Assembly (NCBI RefSeq): GCF_049274025.1
Contig: NZ_JBASRV010000023.1
Length of the DNA stretch: 64,000 bases
Origin: Miniphocaeibacter sp012841535
GTDB taxonomy: Bacteria > Bacillota > Clostridia > Tissierellales > Peptoniphilaceae
Strand: one strand, 5' to 3'
Program-made: the position numbers and the translations under genes
Shown here: positions 26,356 through 35,500 of the stretch, in pieces
Layout of the letters: every line of letters starts with the position of its first letter
How positions within the stretch are numbered: the first letter of the stretch is position 1
Notes under the pieces: model-generated
Told to the model about the DNA's origin: nothing
Databases searched by the model: none
What the model saw: only the letters and a program-made list of their open reading frames with translations

Positions 26356-27086
26356 TAAATAAACTCTACCTCTTTCTTATTAAACATTAAAATTGCCAAT
26401 ACTATAGAAACTAAAATATATACTCCAATTCCTATTAAAGAAATATATTTACCTTGAGCTAACTCACCTGTAAGTGATGAAAATAACCAACTACTTCTAT
26501 CTCCCATTAATGATGTAACAGGTGGAAACTTTAATCCCATAGTCACTAATGAATGTACCATTTCCGTACATAAAAGCAGATAGGTAATTGTACCATATAT
26601 AGCTTTTTGTGTTGCAAAAATTATAATTGAAGTTAAGGAAGCATAACCTATAATACCTACTATAATGCTACTTGTATATAATACTAAACTTTCTATTTCC
26701 AAGTTTGAAAATTTAAACTTATACATCATTCCCATTAAAAAGAAAACCAGTGTAAAAAAAGCAAACATTACTATTGTTAAGATAGTCATAATAATTAATT
26801 TATATATAACTATACTGGATCTTTTTATACCTAAACCTACACCTGCATTTAAAGCATTACTATTAAAATCGTCATTATATACAGTATTAAAAATATATAT
26901 TCCGGCTATAATCGTTGCAAAAGATAGCAAGTTAAGTGTATTGCTTATATAATCTAAACTTGTTGACTGAGAATTTAACATCATATAGTTTATAAGAACA
27001 AAACCTAGAGCAATTATCCCCATAAAAATATATAAACTTTTTTTCTTGAAAATCCTATATAACTCACTTCTTATATATTTAGTCAT
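26355..27086 (-). CDS. ABC-2 type transporter permease (BcrB/lantibiotic-immunity type)
   Basis: 243 residues with six predicted transmembrane segments (for example SLYIFMGIIALGFVLINYM, TIVMFAFFTLVFFLM and YISLIGIGVYILVSIVLAIL). It is typical of the short permeases paired with BcrA-type ATPases that export or repel antimicrobial peptides such as bacitracin or lantibiotics. Substrate is not known. It overlaps the ATPase gene by 1 bp and yxeA by 1 bp. Confidence 0.82.
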   Translation of the reverse strand: MTKYIRSELYRIFKKKSLYIFMGIIALGFVLINYMMLNSQSTSLDYISNTLNLLSFATIIAGIYIFNTVYNDDFNSNALNAGVGLGIKRSSIVIYKLIIMTILTIVMFAFFTLVFFLMGMMYKFKFSNLEIESLVLYTSSIIVGIIGYASLTSIIIFATQKAIYGTITYLLLCTEMVHSLVTMGLKFPPVTSLMGDRSSWLFSSLTGELAQGKYISLIGIGVYILVSIVLAILMFNKKEVEFI

Positions 27087-27994
27087 TATTTTTTACCTCC
27101 TATTAAATTGAAGTAATAATCTTCTAAAGAGCTTTCTCGTTTATATATTTCAAATACATCAACATTATTCTCTATTATAGTTTTATTAATAACATTTAAA
27201 TAGTCTATATTATCATTTACTACTAAAGTTGAGTGGTTAGTAATATTTATATTTTCTATATTGAATTTATCATTTAAAATATTACTTGCTTTTTCAACAT
27301 TATCAACCTTAATTATAATAGCAGATGTAGTTTTTTTATGAAGTTCTTCAAAGGATATTTCCTCTAAAAGTTTCCCATGATCTATAATTCCAAATTTACT
27401 TGCTACTAAATCCAATTCACTTAGTATATGAGAAGATACAATAATAGTTGTATTATATTCTTCATTTAATATTTTTATAATATTTCTTATATCTACAATA
27501 CCCTGAGGATCTAATCCATTTATTGGTTCATCTAGTACTATTAACTCTGGATTACCAAGCATTGCTGCTGCAAGTCCAAGTCTTTGTTTCATCCCCATAG
27601 AAAATGATTTAAAGGGTTTATTAACATTCTTTAAACCAACCATTTCTAAAACTCTTTTGCTTTCTTTTCTTCCCTTAACTCCCTTCATTTTTCTATGATA
27701 TTCAATATTTTCCTTTGCATTTAAATAAGGAAAAAAACTTTGACCAATATAAAAACCTATTTTCCTTCTATTTATTGTATTTTCTCTTTCATTTTTTCCA
27801 CCAAATAAAGATATATTACCTGAAGTTGGACTGGAAAGACCCATTATCATTCTTAATAAGGTAGTCTTACCTGCACCATTTTTTCCTATTAACCCGTATA
27901 TATCCTTCTCTTTGACTTCTATATTAACATTACTTACTGCTTCAAAGTTTCCAAACTTCTTAGTAAGTCCATTAATTTTTATAATATTTTCCAT
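27086..27994 (-). CDS. ABC transporter ATP-binding protein (BcrA-like)
   Basis: 302 residues. Walker A GKNGAGKT (about 38-45), Q-loop in FYIGQS, signature SMGMKQRLGLA, Walker B LIVLDEP, H-loop SSHILSEL, plus a C-terminal extension of about 90 residues as in BcrA-type antimicrobial-peptide exporters. It drives the permease encoded directly downstream. The upstream region has TTGCAA, 17 bp, TAAGAT as promoter and an imperfect inverted repeat at 28014-28035 that could bind a GntR/YtrA-like repressor, though no such gene is adjacent. No two-component system is nearby. Confidence 0.92.
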   Translation of the reverse strand: MENIIKINGLTKKFGNFEAVSNVNIEVKEKDIYGLIGKNGAGKTTLLRMIMGLSSPTSGNISLFGGKNERENTINRRKIGFYIGQSFFPYLNAKENIEYHRKMKGVKGRKESKRVLEMVGLKNVNKPFKSFSMGMKQRLGLAAAMLGNPELIVLDEPINGLDPQGIVDIRNIIKILNEEYNTTIIVSSHILSELDLVASKFGIIDHGKLLEEISFEELHKKTTSAIIIKVDNVEKASNILNDKFNIENINITNHSTLVVNDNIDYLNVINKTIIENNVDVFEIYKRESSLEDYYFNLIGGKK

Positions 27995-28013
27995 ATTGCC
28001 TCTCCTGTTATAA

Positions 28014-28035
28014 TGTACTTAATAATTAATACACT
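28014..28035 (-). promoter_or_regulatory. Imperfect inverted repeat in the 5' UTR of the ABC operon
   Basis: TGTACTTAAT-A-ATTAATACA arms, resembling GntR/YtrA-type operators, between the promoter and the ATPase start. Tentative. Confidence 0.35.
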
Positions 28036-28118
28036 AGTATCTTATCATTATATTTTTTATTTTGCAATAGGATTTTAAAAATTTTTTTAATTTATTTATT
28101 AATATAAGAAAAATTTAA

Positions 28119-28169
28119 AAACAATTAAACGGTATATCTCCTGTTAAGTACAGAAAACATACCGTTTAA
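28119..28169 (-). terminator. Terminator of the rpiR-PTS-nanE operon
   Basis: Eleven-bp perfect stem TTAAACGGTAT/ATACCGTTTAA with an inner CTGT/ACAG pairing and a T-rich tail on the minus strand. Confidence 0.85.
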
Positions 28170-28214
28170 AATAAATATTATTTATTTATATTTAGTATTT
28201 ATCCCAAATGTTTA

Positions 28215-28913
28215 TTATTTTTTATTTAACTCTTCGATTTCATCTACAAATCTTTTAGTTATAAGCTGTGGCCTTGTAATAATTGAACCAACTACAACTG
28301 AATAACTTCCAAGTTCTAACACCCTTCTTGCCTTTTCCGGACTATCTATATTTCCTTCAGCTATTACAGGTTTCGAAACTTTTCCAATTATTTCTTTTAT
28401 AATTTTAAAATCTTCTTCTTCTATTTTATCGTTTTTACTTTCTTCAGTATAACCAACTAAAGTAGTTCCAATAAAATCAAAACCAAGTTTGTCCGCAAAA
28501 ATAGCTTCTTCAACTGTAGAGCAATCTGCCATAAATTTATTATTTGGATATTTTTCCTTTACCTCTTTAAAAAATTCTTCTAAAGTCTTTCCATCAGGTC
28601 TAACTCTCGAAGTAGCATCTGTTGCAATTATTTCACATCCCGTTTCTACAAGCTCATCTATTTCCTTCATTGTTGGAGTAATAAACACAGGATTATCATT
28701 ATAAACCCTTTTTAAAATTCCAATAATTGGTAAATCCACTACTTTTTGAATCTCTAAAATATCCTCGACAGTATTCGCTCTTATTCCCTTAGCTCCCCCT
28801 ATCTTAGCAGCTAAGGCCATTCTTCCCATAATAAAAGATGAATGTAGCGGTTCATCCGGTAATGCCTGACAAGATACCACTAAATTTCCTTTTATATTAT
28901 TAATTATATTCAT
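28215..28913 (-). CDS. nanE: N-acetylmannosamine-6-phosphate 2-epimerase
   Basis: 232-residue TIM barrel converting ManNAc-6-P to GlcNAc-6-P. Family residues are present: VVSCQALPDEPLH at 11-23, GIRANTVEDI, KRVYNDNPVFITPT with the catalytic Lys, ATDATSRVRPDG and FMADCSTVEEA. Last gene of the rpiR-PTS-nanE unit; its ATG overlaps the PTS stop by 1 bp. The context says the PTS imports an amino sugar whose phosphate passes through ManNAc-6-P. No nanA or nanK is nearby, so use of free ManNAc rather than sialic acid is possible. Confidence 0.95.
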   Translation of the reverse strand: MNIINNIKGNLVVSCQALPDEPLHSSFIMGRMALAAKIGGAKGIRANTVEDILEIQKVVDLPIIGILKRVYNDNPVFITPTMKEIDELVETGCEIIATDATSRVRPDGKTLEEFFKEVKEKYPNNKFMADCSTVEEAIFADKLGFDFIGTTLVGYTEESKNDKIEEEDFKIIKEIIGKVSKPVIAEGNIDSPEKARRVLELGSYSVVVGSIITRPQLITKRFVDEIEELNKK

Positions 28914-30421
28914 TATTCATCATATCCTAAAACTTTATTAATAGCATTTTTATATTTATCTGCCTTTGCACCATAAACTGCTTGTACCCCACCTTGCACT
29001 TCTAAAACGGCTGTAGCTCCAAGTTCTACTAATCTATCCTTATCAACCTTACTTGGATCTACAACATCTACTCTTAACCTAGTAATACAAGCATCAACAT
29101 TTTCAAGATTTTCAGCTCCACCTAAAGCCTCCATAATTAGCAAAGCTTCATCTGCTAAACTTTCCTTAGTAGTTACTTTTACTTCTTCACCATTATCTAT
29201 TGCTCTACCTGGAATTTTAACATCAAATTTATTAATTAAAAATCTAAATAAGAAATAATACATTAAAGCCCATAATACACCTACTATAATAACATATATC
29301 CAATTGGTTTTATCATTCCCTTGTAAAATCCCAAATAGTGTAAAATCTATTGCCCCACCTGAAAATGTATTTCCTATTCTAATACTTAAAAGGTCAGCTA
29401 TTAAGAAAGATAAACCATCAAATAAAGCATGAATAACATATAACCAAGGAGCTATAAATAAAAACATAAATTCAATAGGTTCAGTAATACCAGTTAAAAA
29501 AGAAGTTAAGGCTGCTGAAAAATATAATCCAACAACTTTCTTTCTATTTTCTTTTGGTACACAATGGTACATTGCTAAACAAGCTGCTGGTAGACCAAAC
29601 ATCATTGTATCAAATCTTCCTGCAAAAAATCTTGTTCCATAAGTAAATAAGCCTTGATGATTTGGATCAGCTAATTGTGCAAAGAATATGTTTTGTGCTC
29701 CCTCAACCATTTGACCTGCTACCATTTCAGCTCCACCTAATGCTGTATACCAAAACATAGGATAAATAACATGATGTAGTCCTACTGCCCCAGTTAATCT
29801 TAATAAAAATCCATATAGGAAAGTACCTACACTTCCCATTTTAGCTATTGAACCACCGGCTAAAACTAATAGATTTTGAATTGGTGGCCAAATTAAAAAA
29901 AACGCTACTCCAAGTAAAATTGCTGCAAAAGAAGAAACAATTGGAATAAATCTTGAACCTCCAAAAAATCCTAAAAATTGTGGTAACTCTACATCCCTAT
30001 AATTATTATGTAAGTATGCAACAATACTACCAATAACTATAGAGCCTACAACTCCAGTATCAATAGCTGAACCTTCCTCTAAAAAAATACCAACTAAAGC
30101 TGCTATTGTAGCATTAAATACTAGAAAGGCAACTCCTCCTGCTAATGCAGCTGTTCCCTTATCCTTTTTAGCTAAACCTAAAGCTATACCAATTGCAAAT
30201 ATTAATGCAATATTAGCAAATACAACATTTCCTGCTTCACTCATTACTTTAAAAATAACTTGTAAAATTCTGTTATCTAAAACAGGAAATGCCATTATGG
30301 TGTTTGGATTTGATAAAGCTCCACCAATACCTAGTAACAAACCTGCTGCCGGTAAAATAGCTATAGGAAGCATAAAGGCTTTACCTAATTGTTGAAACTT
30401 TTTGAATAAATTTTTAAACAT
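28913..30421 (-). CDS. PTS EIICB permease, glucose/GlcNAc family
   Basis: 502 residues. The EIIC membrane domain (1-400) starts with the family pattern LGKAFMLPIAILPAAGLLLG and contains GITEPIEFMFLF, the conserved ITEP motif. The EIIB domain (about 425-502) has the phosphorylated Cys in DACITRLRV. No EIIA is fused, so a separate EIIA must supply the phosphate. It sits between rpiR (16 bp) and nanE (overlap), so ManNAc or another amino sugar is the likely substrate; homology alone would only say glucose/maltose/GlcNAc group. Confidence 0.92.
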   Translation of the reverse strand: MFKNLFKKFQQLGKAFMLPIAILPAAGLLLGIGGALSNPNTIMAFPVLDNRILQVIFKVMSEAGNVVFANIALIFAIGIALGLAKKDKGTAALAGGVAFLVFNATIAALVGIFLEEGSAIDTGVVGSIVIGSIVAYLHNNYRDVELPQFLGFFGGSRFIPIVSSFAAILLGVAFFLIWPPIQNLLVLAGGSIAKMGSVGTFLYGFLLRLTGAVGLHHVIYPMFWYTALGGAEMVAGQMVEGAQNIFFAQLADPNHQGLFTYGTRFFAGRFDTMMFGLPAACLAMYHCVPKENRKKVVGLYFSAALTSFLTGITEPIEFMFLFIAPWLYVIHALFDGLSFLIADLLSIRIGNTFSGGAIDFTLFGILQGNDKTNWIYVIIVGVLWALMYYFLFRFLINKFDVKIPGRAIDNGEEVKVTTKESLADEALLIMEALGGAENLENVDACITRLRVDVVDPSKVDKDRLVELGATAVLEVQGGVQAVYGAKADKYKNAINKVLGYDE

Positions 30422-30437
30422 TTTTACCCTCCTTATT

Positions 30438-31256
30438 TTAAACCTCTTTTGTCTTATGTGAAATAGACTTAGAAGTTTTCAATCTCATTTGACTTGCTTC
30501 ATCTTTGTATCTTGTAGCATAAGTTGTACAAATTAAATCTGTAATATATTCTTGAGAGATTTTTCCTGCTAGGGATCCTCCTTCAAAAGGTGACTCCTTA
30601 CCTGCTGTAAGTATTGTAAAATCAGCCATTTCAGCAACAGGTGAAAGAATATGATTACAAATAGCTACAATTGTAGCATTATTTTCTTTTGCAAGTTTAA
30701 CGGAATCAATAATATCCTCTGTATAACCGGATAAAGAAAAGGCAATTACTAAATCTTCCTTTGCTAAAGTTGCGCTGTTCATAAGCTGGTAATGAGCATC
30801 TGTTACCGACAGAGAAAATTTTCCATAACGAAGCAATTTAGATTGCATATCCTGTGCAGCAATACCACTTGAACCTACTCCATAAATCAAAATACGTTTT
30901 CCTTTATAAATTAAATCTGCAACTTCATTAAGTAAGTCAACATCTAATAAATCTTTTGTTTTATTTATTGCATTAATAATATTATCAGTAACTTTATCTA
31001 TGTAATTATCTGGAAAACCATCTTCATTATCAGAACTTTCCTTGGCTAACATAAGTTTTAGCTCTTGAAATCCTGTTAAACCAATTTTATTACAAAATCT
31101 AATAACAGTGGCTTCTCCCACTCCAATACTTTTAGAAATTTCCTTTAAAGATTGGTAAATCACATTTTGCTCATTTTTTAAAATATAATCTGCTACCCTT
31201 TGTTCTCCCTTTGTTAAAGAAGGATAGTAGGATTCTATTATTGCTCTATAACTCAT
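30438..31256 (-). CDS. RpiR family transcription regulator
   Basis: 272 residues: an N-terminal HTH_6 domain (1-77, with SIGVGEATVIRFCNKIGLTGFQELK) and a C-terminal SIS sugar-phosphate-binding domain (about 110-250, with IYGVGSSGIAAQDM and AFSLSGYTEDI). First gene of the amino-sugar operon, so it probably controls its own operon in response to a phosphosugar such as ManNAc-6-P or GlcNAc-6-P. A perfect inverted repeat overlaps its promoter. GGAGGTG precedes the start. Confidence 0.93.
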   Translation of the reverse strand: MSYRAIIESYYPSLTKGEQRVADYILKNEQNVIYQSLKEISKSIGVGEATVIRFCNKIGLTGFQELKLMLAKESSDNEDGFPDNYIDKVTDNIINAINKTKDLLDVDLLNEVADLIYKGKRILIYGVGSSGIAAQDMQSKLLRYGKFSLSVTDAHYQLMNSATLAKEDLVIAFSLSGYTEDIIDSVKLAKENNATIVAICNHILSPVAEMADFTILTAGKESPFEGGSLAGKISQEYITDLICTTYATRYKDEASQMRLKTSKSISHKTKEV

Positions 31257-31275
31257 AATTCACCTCCATGAATCA

Positions 31276-31303
31276 ATTATAACATCTTTACTCCAAAAGT
31301 AAA
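31276..31303 (-). promoter_or_regulatory. Promoter of the rpiR-PTS-nanE operon
   Basis: TTTACT (31298-31303), 16-bp spacer, TATAAT (31276-31281) on the minus strand. The -35 region lies within the inverted repeat at 31290-31317. Confidence 0.6.
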
Positions 31304-31317
31304 TACTATTTTGGAGT
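31290..31317 (-). promoter_or_regulatory. Probable RpiR operator
   Basis: Perfect inverted repeat ACTCCAAAA-N10-TTTTGGAGT over the -35 box, with a further CTCC half-site at 31321-31325. Autoregulation by the adjacent RpiR protein is inferred. Confidence 0.6.
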
Positions 31318-31334
31318 TACGCTCCATTTGTTGC

Positions 31335-31370
31335 AATAAAAAAATAGGATAGACATCAGCCTATCCTATT
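31335..31370 (-). terminator. Terminator of the erm gene
   Basis: Ten-bp perfect stem AATAGGATAG/CTATCCTATT with an 8-nt loop and a long T tail on the minus strand. Confidence 0.92.
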
Positions 31371-31375
31371 AATAT

Positions 31376-32134
31376 TTAAAGCTTATTATAATATTTAAAT
31401 AAACATAGAAATTGAGCATATTTTACATTATTATTCCCACTAATTTGATCTAATTTCTCAAATTTCAAGGCAGTTTGAATTTGTCTTTTCGTTAGCAACC
31501 TTCTTCTTCCATAGAGTCCATATTTAAATGAATGATTTATGAATTGTTCATATTTCTTTTTCTCTTCTGTACATATGTCTGATGTATTCTTTCTAGAAAA
31601 GTGAACTAGAACAGATTCAACTGATGGTTTTGGATTAAAATCATCTTTTCTAAAAAAATATAAAATTTCCATATCCCAAAATGGTTTAATTATTAAAGAT
31701 TTCCTTGTTTCTTTAGCTTGTCCAAGAAATCTTTTGGCTGCTCCTTTTTCCATAACAAGATAAATATCACTAGATTTATTGTTGACGTTAGTTAATTTGT
31801 TAATAATTTTTGTAGTGATTGAGTATGGTATATTTGAAAATACTTTATAATTTCCTTCTTTGGGTAATTTATAATCTAAAAAATCCATATTTATTAAAGT
31901 ACAATTTTTATATAAATTTAATTTTTCTTTAGAATATTTATAAAGCTTTTCATCTATTTCTATCGAAAATACCCTTTTACTTTTTTTAGCTAGTTCTTCT
32001 GTAATATGTCCTTTACCAGTCCCTATCTCTATAATCTTATCTTCTCTATCTATATTGCTAAGGTTTATAATCTTCTTTATTAATGATTTCTTAGTCATAA
32101 AATTCTGTGTAATCCAATATTCGTTTTTTTGCAT
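31376..32134 (-). CDS. Erm-type 23S rRNA (adenine-N6) methyltransferase
   Basis: 252-residue SAM-dependent enzyme of the KsgA/Erm family. Motif X ITQNFMT (8-14), motif I EIGTGKGHIT (36-45) and motif IV SNIPYSITT near 99-107 are all intact. The sequence DFNPKPSVESVLV and the C-terminal RRRLLTKRQ follow ErmA/ErmB-type enzymes rather than KsgA, which is also longer. Known Erm proteins methylate A2058 and give macrolide-lincosamide-streptogramin B resistance; activity here is inferred. AAAAAAGGAGAG precedes the ATG. It lies alone between ileS and the rpiR operon with no mobile element beside it, so it may be native to the lineage. The 380-nt leader has attenuator features. Confidence 0.88.
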   Translation of the reverse strand: MQKNEYWITQNFMTKKSLIKKIINLSNIDREDKIIEIGTGKGHITEELAKKSKRVFSIEIDEKLYKYSKEKLNLYKNCTLINMDFLDYKLPKEGNYKVFSNIPYSITTKIINKLTNVNNKSSDIYLVMEKGAAKRFLGQAKETRKSLIIKPFWDMEILYFFRKDDFNPKPSVESVLVHFSRKNTSDICTEEKKKYEQFINHSFKYGLYGRRRLLTKRQIQTALKFEKLDQISGNNNVKYAQFLCLFKYYNKL

Positions 32135-32142
32135 ATAACTCT

Positions 32143-32172
32143 CCTTTTTTATTGTTTTTTACATAAAAAAGG
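32143..32172 (-). promoter_or_regulatory. Hairpin masking the erm ribosome-binding site
   Basis: Perfect 10-bp inverted repeat CCTTTTTTAT (32163-32172) and ATAAAAAAGG (32143-32152). The 3' arm includes the GG of the erm GGAG. The 5' arm is inside the small ORF at 32149-32193, so a translating or stalled ribosome would alter it. It is mostly A-U, so only moderately stable. Confidence 0.55.
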
Positions 32173-32193
32173 GCAATAAAAAACAGGAGTCAT
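32149..32193 (-). CDS. Leader peptide ORF directly upstream of erm (14 codons)
   Basis: MTPVFYCPFLCKKQ. The ATG is in the loop of the terminator at 32178-32214, and AGGAGAGG, its possible ribosome-binding site (11 bases away), forms that terminator's 5' arm. The codons run through the 3' arm and then the 5' arm of the erm-masking hairpin, with the stop at 32149-32151. Whether it is translated is not known. Confidence 0.45.
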   Translation of the reverse strand: MTPVFYCPFLCKKQ

Positions 32194-32214
32194 ATTTGAA
32201 TAAACCTCTCCTGT
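32178..32214 (-). terminator. Attenuator terminator in the erm leader
   Basis: Seven-bp perfect stem ACAGGAG/CTCCTGT with an 18-nt loop and six T residues on the minus strand. It is 45-80 bases upstream of erm and well inside its leader, so it would stop transcription before the gene. Confidence 0.75.
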
Positions 32215-32326
32215 AAAATTTTATCGAATTAAATACAATCTTTTAATTTAAAAAATCAGACTATTCGAAAAAATACAACAAAAAAGTCTATCATACTTAA
32301 TAGAGTCCTTATTTTTATTGCCGAGT

Positions 32327-32353
32327 TTATCTTAAACGAATAGATGCTGTCAA
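32327..32353 (-). CDS. Macrolide-sensing-type leader peptide with RLR motif (TTG start)
   Basis: Eight codons, TTG ACA GCA TCT ATT CGT TTA AGA then TAA, read as MTASIRLR. GGAG stands 7 bases before the TTG and an in-frame stop is directly before it, so TTG is the only usual start. The ASIRLR ending matches the Arg-Leu-Arg (+x+) class of erm leader peptides, as in ErmD/ErmQ, where macrolide-bound ribosomes stall. Bases 32337-32343 (CTATTCG) are complementary to CGAATAG at 32261-32267. Confidence 0.65.
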   Translation of the reverse strand: MTASIRLR

Positions 32354-32430
32354 TTATATTCTCCAAATCATTAAAATTTAATTTATTGATTATTAATAGC
32401 TTTACTAGAAATTCCAACAAAAAAAGTTAT

Positions 32431-32478
32431 TCAAAAATATTTATTCCTGTACTCTATTGCCGGATTTATTACCAACAT
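32431..32478 (-). CDS. First small ORF of the erm leader (15 codons)
   Basis: MLVINPAIEYRNKYF, with GGAGG 8 bases before the ATG at 32478; it is the first strong ribosome-binding site of the transcript. An alternative ATG at 32482 in another frame is only 4 bases from GGAGG and gives a 13-residue peptide. The RNK tripeptide near its end has the +x+ form, but function is unknown. Confidence 0.4.
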   Translation of the reverse strand: MLVINPAIEYRNKYF

Positions 32479-32513
32479 TCATTCCACCTCCAAGCTATTA
32501 AAATCGCAGTGTA

Positions 32514-32542
32514 ATTATATCATACTATCACTTTTAAAACAA
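32514..32542 (-). promoter_or_regulatory. Promoter of the erm leader transcript
   Basis: TTGTTT (32537-32542), 17-bp spacer, TATAAT (32514-32519) on the minus strand. It gives a leader of about 370 nt before erm and starts just past the ileS terminator. Confidence 0.7.
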
Positions 32543-32569
32543 TATAAAAGAACATGGCTTTCACCATGT
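32541..32569 (-). terminator. Terminator of ileS
   Basis: Six-bp stem ACATGG/CCATGT with a 6-nt loop, then TCTTTTAT on the minus strand; modest strength. Confidence 0.6.
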
Positions 32570-32577
32570 CCCCTAAA

Positions 32578-35500
32578 CTAAATTCTATTTAACTCTATTA
32601 CTACTTCTTCCCCATTTAAATCTACAGTTTCGCCATTAAGACTTTCTACTGCAAGTATTTCTTTTGCCAATGTTTCCTTTTTAATAAAATCTTCAAATTC
32701 TTCTACAGCTGATTTTATTGCTTCTGTAGGTACATAGGTAATTTTAATATTGTCTAGTACGTCATAATCATTCGCTTTTCTCATTTGTTGAACTTTAGAT
32801 ATAAATTCTCTAGCATATCCTTCTGCTTTAAGTTCAGGAGTTATTGTTGTATCGAGAATTACAAATAGATTATTTTCCATTATTACATCAAAACCTTCTT
32901 TTGCAGATACTCTTACTTCAATATACTCTCTTTTTATTGTAGTATTTTCTCCTGAAAGTTCCACTTCCAAATCTCCTGCTTCTAGGTCTGCTACAAACTT
33001 CTTAGCATCTACTCCTTTAAGGTAGTTTTGGAATTCTTTTATTTTCTTTCCTAATATTCTTCCTGCTACTTTAAAGTCAGGTTTTAATTCATAATTCATA
33101 AACTCTGAAAGGTCTGCTTCAAATTTAACATTTTTAATATTAAGCTCTTCTTTAATTAAAGGAACTAGATCTGAAATTAATTCTTCATATTTAGCATCAA
33201 CAACTATTTCTGTTAAAGGTTGTCTTACTTTAATATTAACTTCTTCTCTTGAAGCTCTACCTAGGGCTACTAAATTTCTTACTACTTCCATTTTTTCTTC
33301 TAGTTGTTCATTTATTAAGGCTTCCTCTACTTCTGGAAGATAATCTAAATGAACTGAGGTTTTATCTGTTAAGTTACGATATATTTCCTCTGCCATAAAT
33401 GGTGTAAATGGTGCTATTAGTTTAGTTACTCCTAAAAGTATTTCATAGGTTGTATTATAAACGGCTTTTTTATCGTCATCTATTTCTGTTTTCCAAAATC
33501 TTCTTCTATTTCTTCTTATATACCAGTTAGACACATCTTCAATTACAAAGTCGGAAATTGCCCTTACAACTTTTGTAACTTCAAATATTTCCATATTTTC
33601 ATTATATAGTTTTAATAGATTATTATATCTTGAAAGAATCCATCTATCTATTTCCGGTCTATTTTCCGGTTCTATATAAAAATCTCTAGGATCTATATTG
33701 TCTGTATTTGCATATAATTGGAAGAAATTATAGGTGTTTTTAAAGGATCTAAAGAATTTACTGTCTACTTCTCTTAGTCCATCAACATCAAATTTAGTTG
33801 GAACCCATGGTGGTGATACATATAATGAGTAAAATCTTACAACATCTGCTCCAAATTTATCGAATAATTCTATTGGATCTAATGTATTTCCTCTGGATTT
33901 ACTCATTTTCTTTCCTTCTTTGTCAAGGATTAAATCATTTACCAGTACATTTTTATAAGGTGCTTTTCCTGTTGTTAATACGGATATAGCAAGTAATGAA
34001 TAAAACCATCCTCTTGTTTGGTCTATTCCCTCATTTATAAAGTCAGCCGGGAAAAGCTCTTCAAAGAAATTCTCCTTGTTTTCAAATGGATAGTGTTGTT
34101 GTGCAAAAGGCATTGCCCCAGAGTCAAACCAAACGTCTATAACGTCTTTTTCCCTAGTCATTGGCTTTCCACATTTTTCACATGTTAAATGTACATCATC
34201 AACATATGGTCTGTGCAATTCAATATCTTCAGAAATATCCTCAATTGCTCTTTCCTTAAGTTCTTTTCTTGAACCTACAGATGTAGTATGACCTTCTTCA
34301 CATTTCCATACAGGGAATGGAGTTCCCCAATATCTTGAACGAGAAATTGCCCAGTCATTTAAATTTTCCAACCAGTTTCCAAATCTCTTTTCTCCAACAA
34401 AGTCAGGATACCAGTTTACCTTATTATTTTCATCTATAAATTGTTCTTTTAGTTTTGTAACTTCTATATACCAAGATGGTTTTGAATAGTAGATTAAAGG
34501 AGTTCCACATCTCCAGCAATGAGGGTAGTTATGCTCTACTTTTTGTTTTTTAAATGCCTTACCATTATCAAATAAATAATGGATTATATCATGATCGGCA
34601 TCCATAACAAATTGACCATCCCAAGGTGAACCAACAAATTTTCCTTCTTCATTTACCGGATTAATTAACGGTAAATCATATCTTCTTCCGGTTTGGTAGT
34701 CATCTTCCCCAAATGCTGGTGCAGTATGAACTATACCTGTACCATCTTCTGTTGATACATAGTTTGCTGTTGTTACAAAGAAAGCTTTTTTATCAGGTTT
34801 AAAAAATGGAAGTAGTTGTTCATATTCCATATACTCCATGTCCTTACCCTTAAGCTCTTTTACTACCTTATAATCCTCTCCTAGAACTTTATCTGCTAAA
34901 GCCTTAGCAATGTAGTACTTTTCTCCACCTAATTCAGCTAGAATATAATCTACATCAGGACCTACTGTTAGGGCAACATTAGATAATAAAGTCCAAGGTG
35001 TTGTTGTCCAAGCTAGGAAATACTCGTCTGCATCCTTTCTCTTAAAGGCAACATATACAGTTTGAGTTTTTATCATCTTATAGCCTTGAGCAACTTCATG
35101 AGAAGCAAGTCCCGTTCCACATCTTGGACAATATGGTAAAATTTTAGCTCCTTCATAAACAAGACCTTTTTTAAACATACCATCTAGTAGCCACCAAACA
35201 GTTTCTATATAGTCATTGTCTAAAGTTATATATGGATTATCCATATCAGCCATAAACGCCATTCTTTCTGACATTTCTCTCCAAGCTTGCTCATAGGTAA
35301 ATACAGAGTTTCTACATTCCTTATTAAAGGCTTCTACACCATACTCCTCTATTTCCTTCTTACTATGAAGTCCTAATTTCTTTTCAACTTCAATTTCAAC
35401 AGGTAAACCATGAGTATCCCAGCCTGCTTTTTTCTTTACTCTAAAGCCTTTCATAGTCTTATAACGACATGTCATATCCTTTAAAGTTCTGGATATTACA

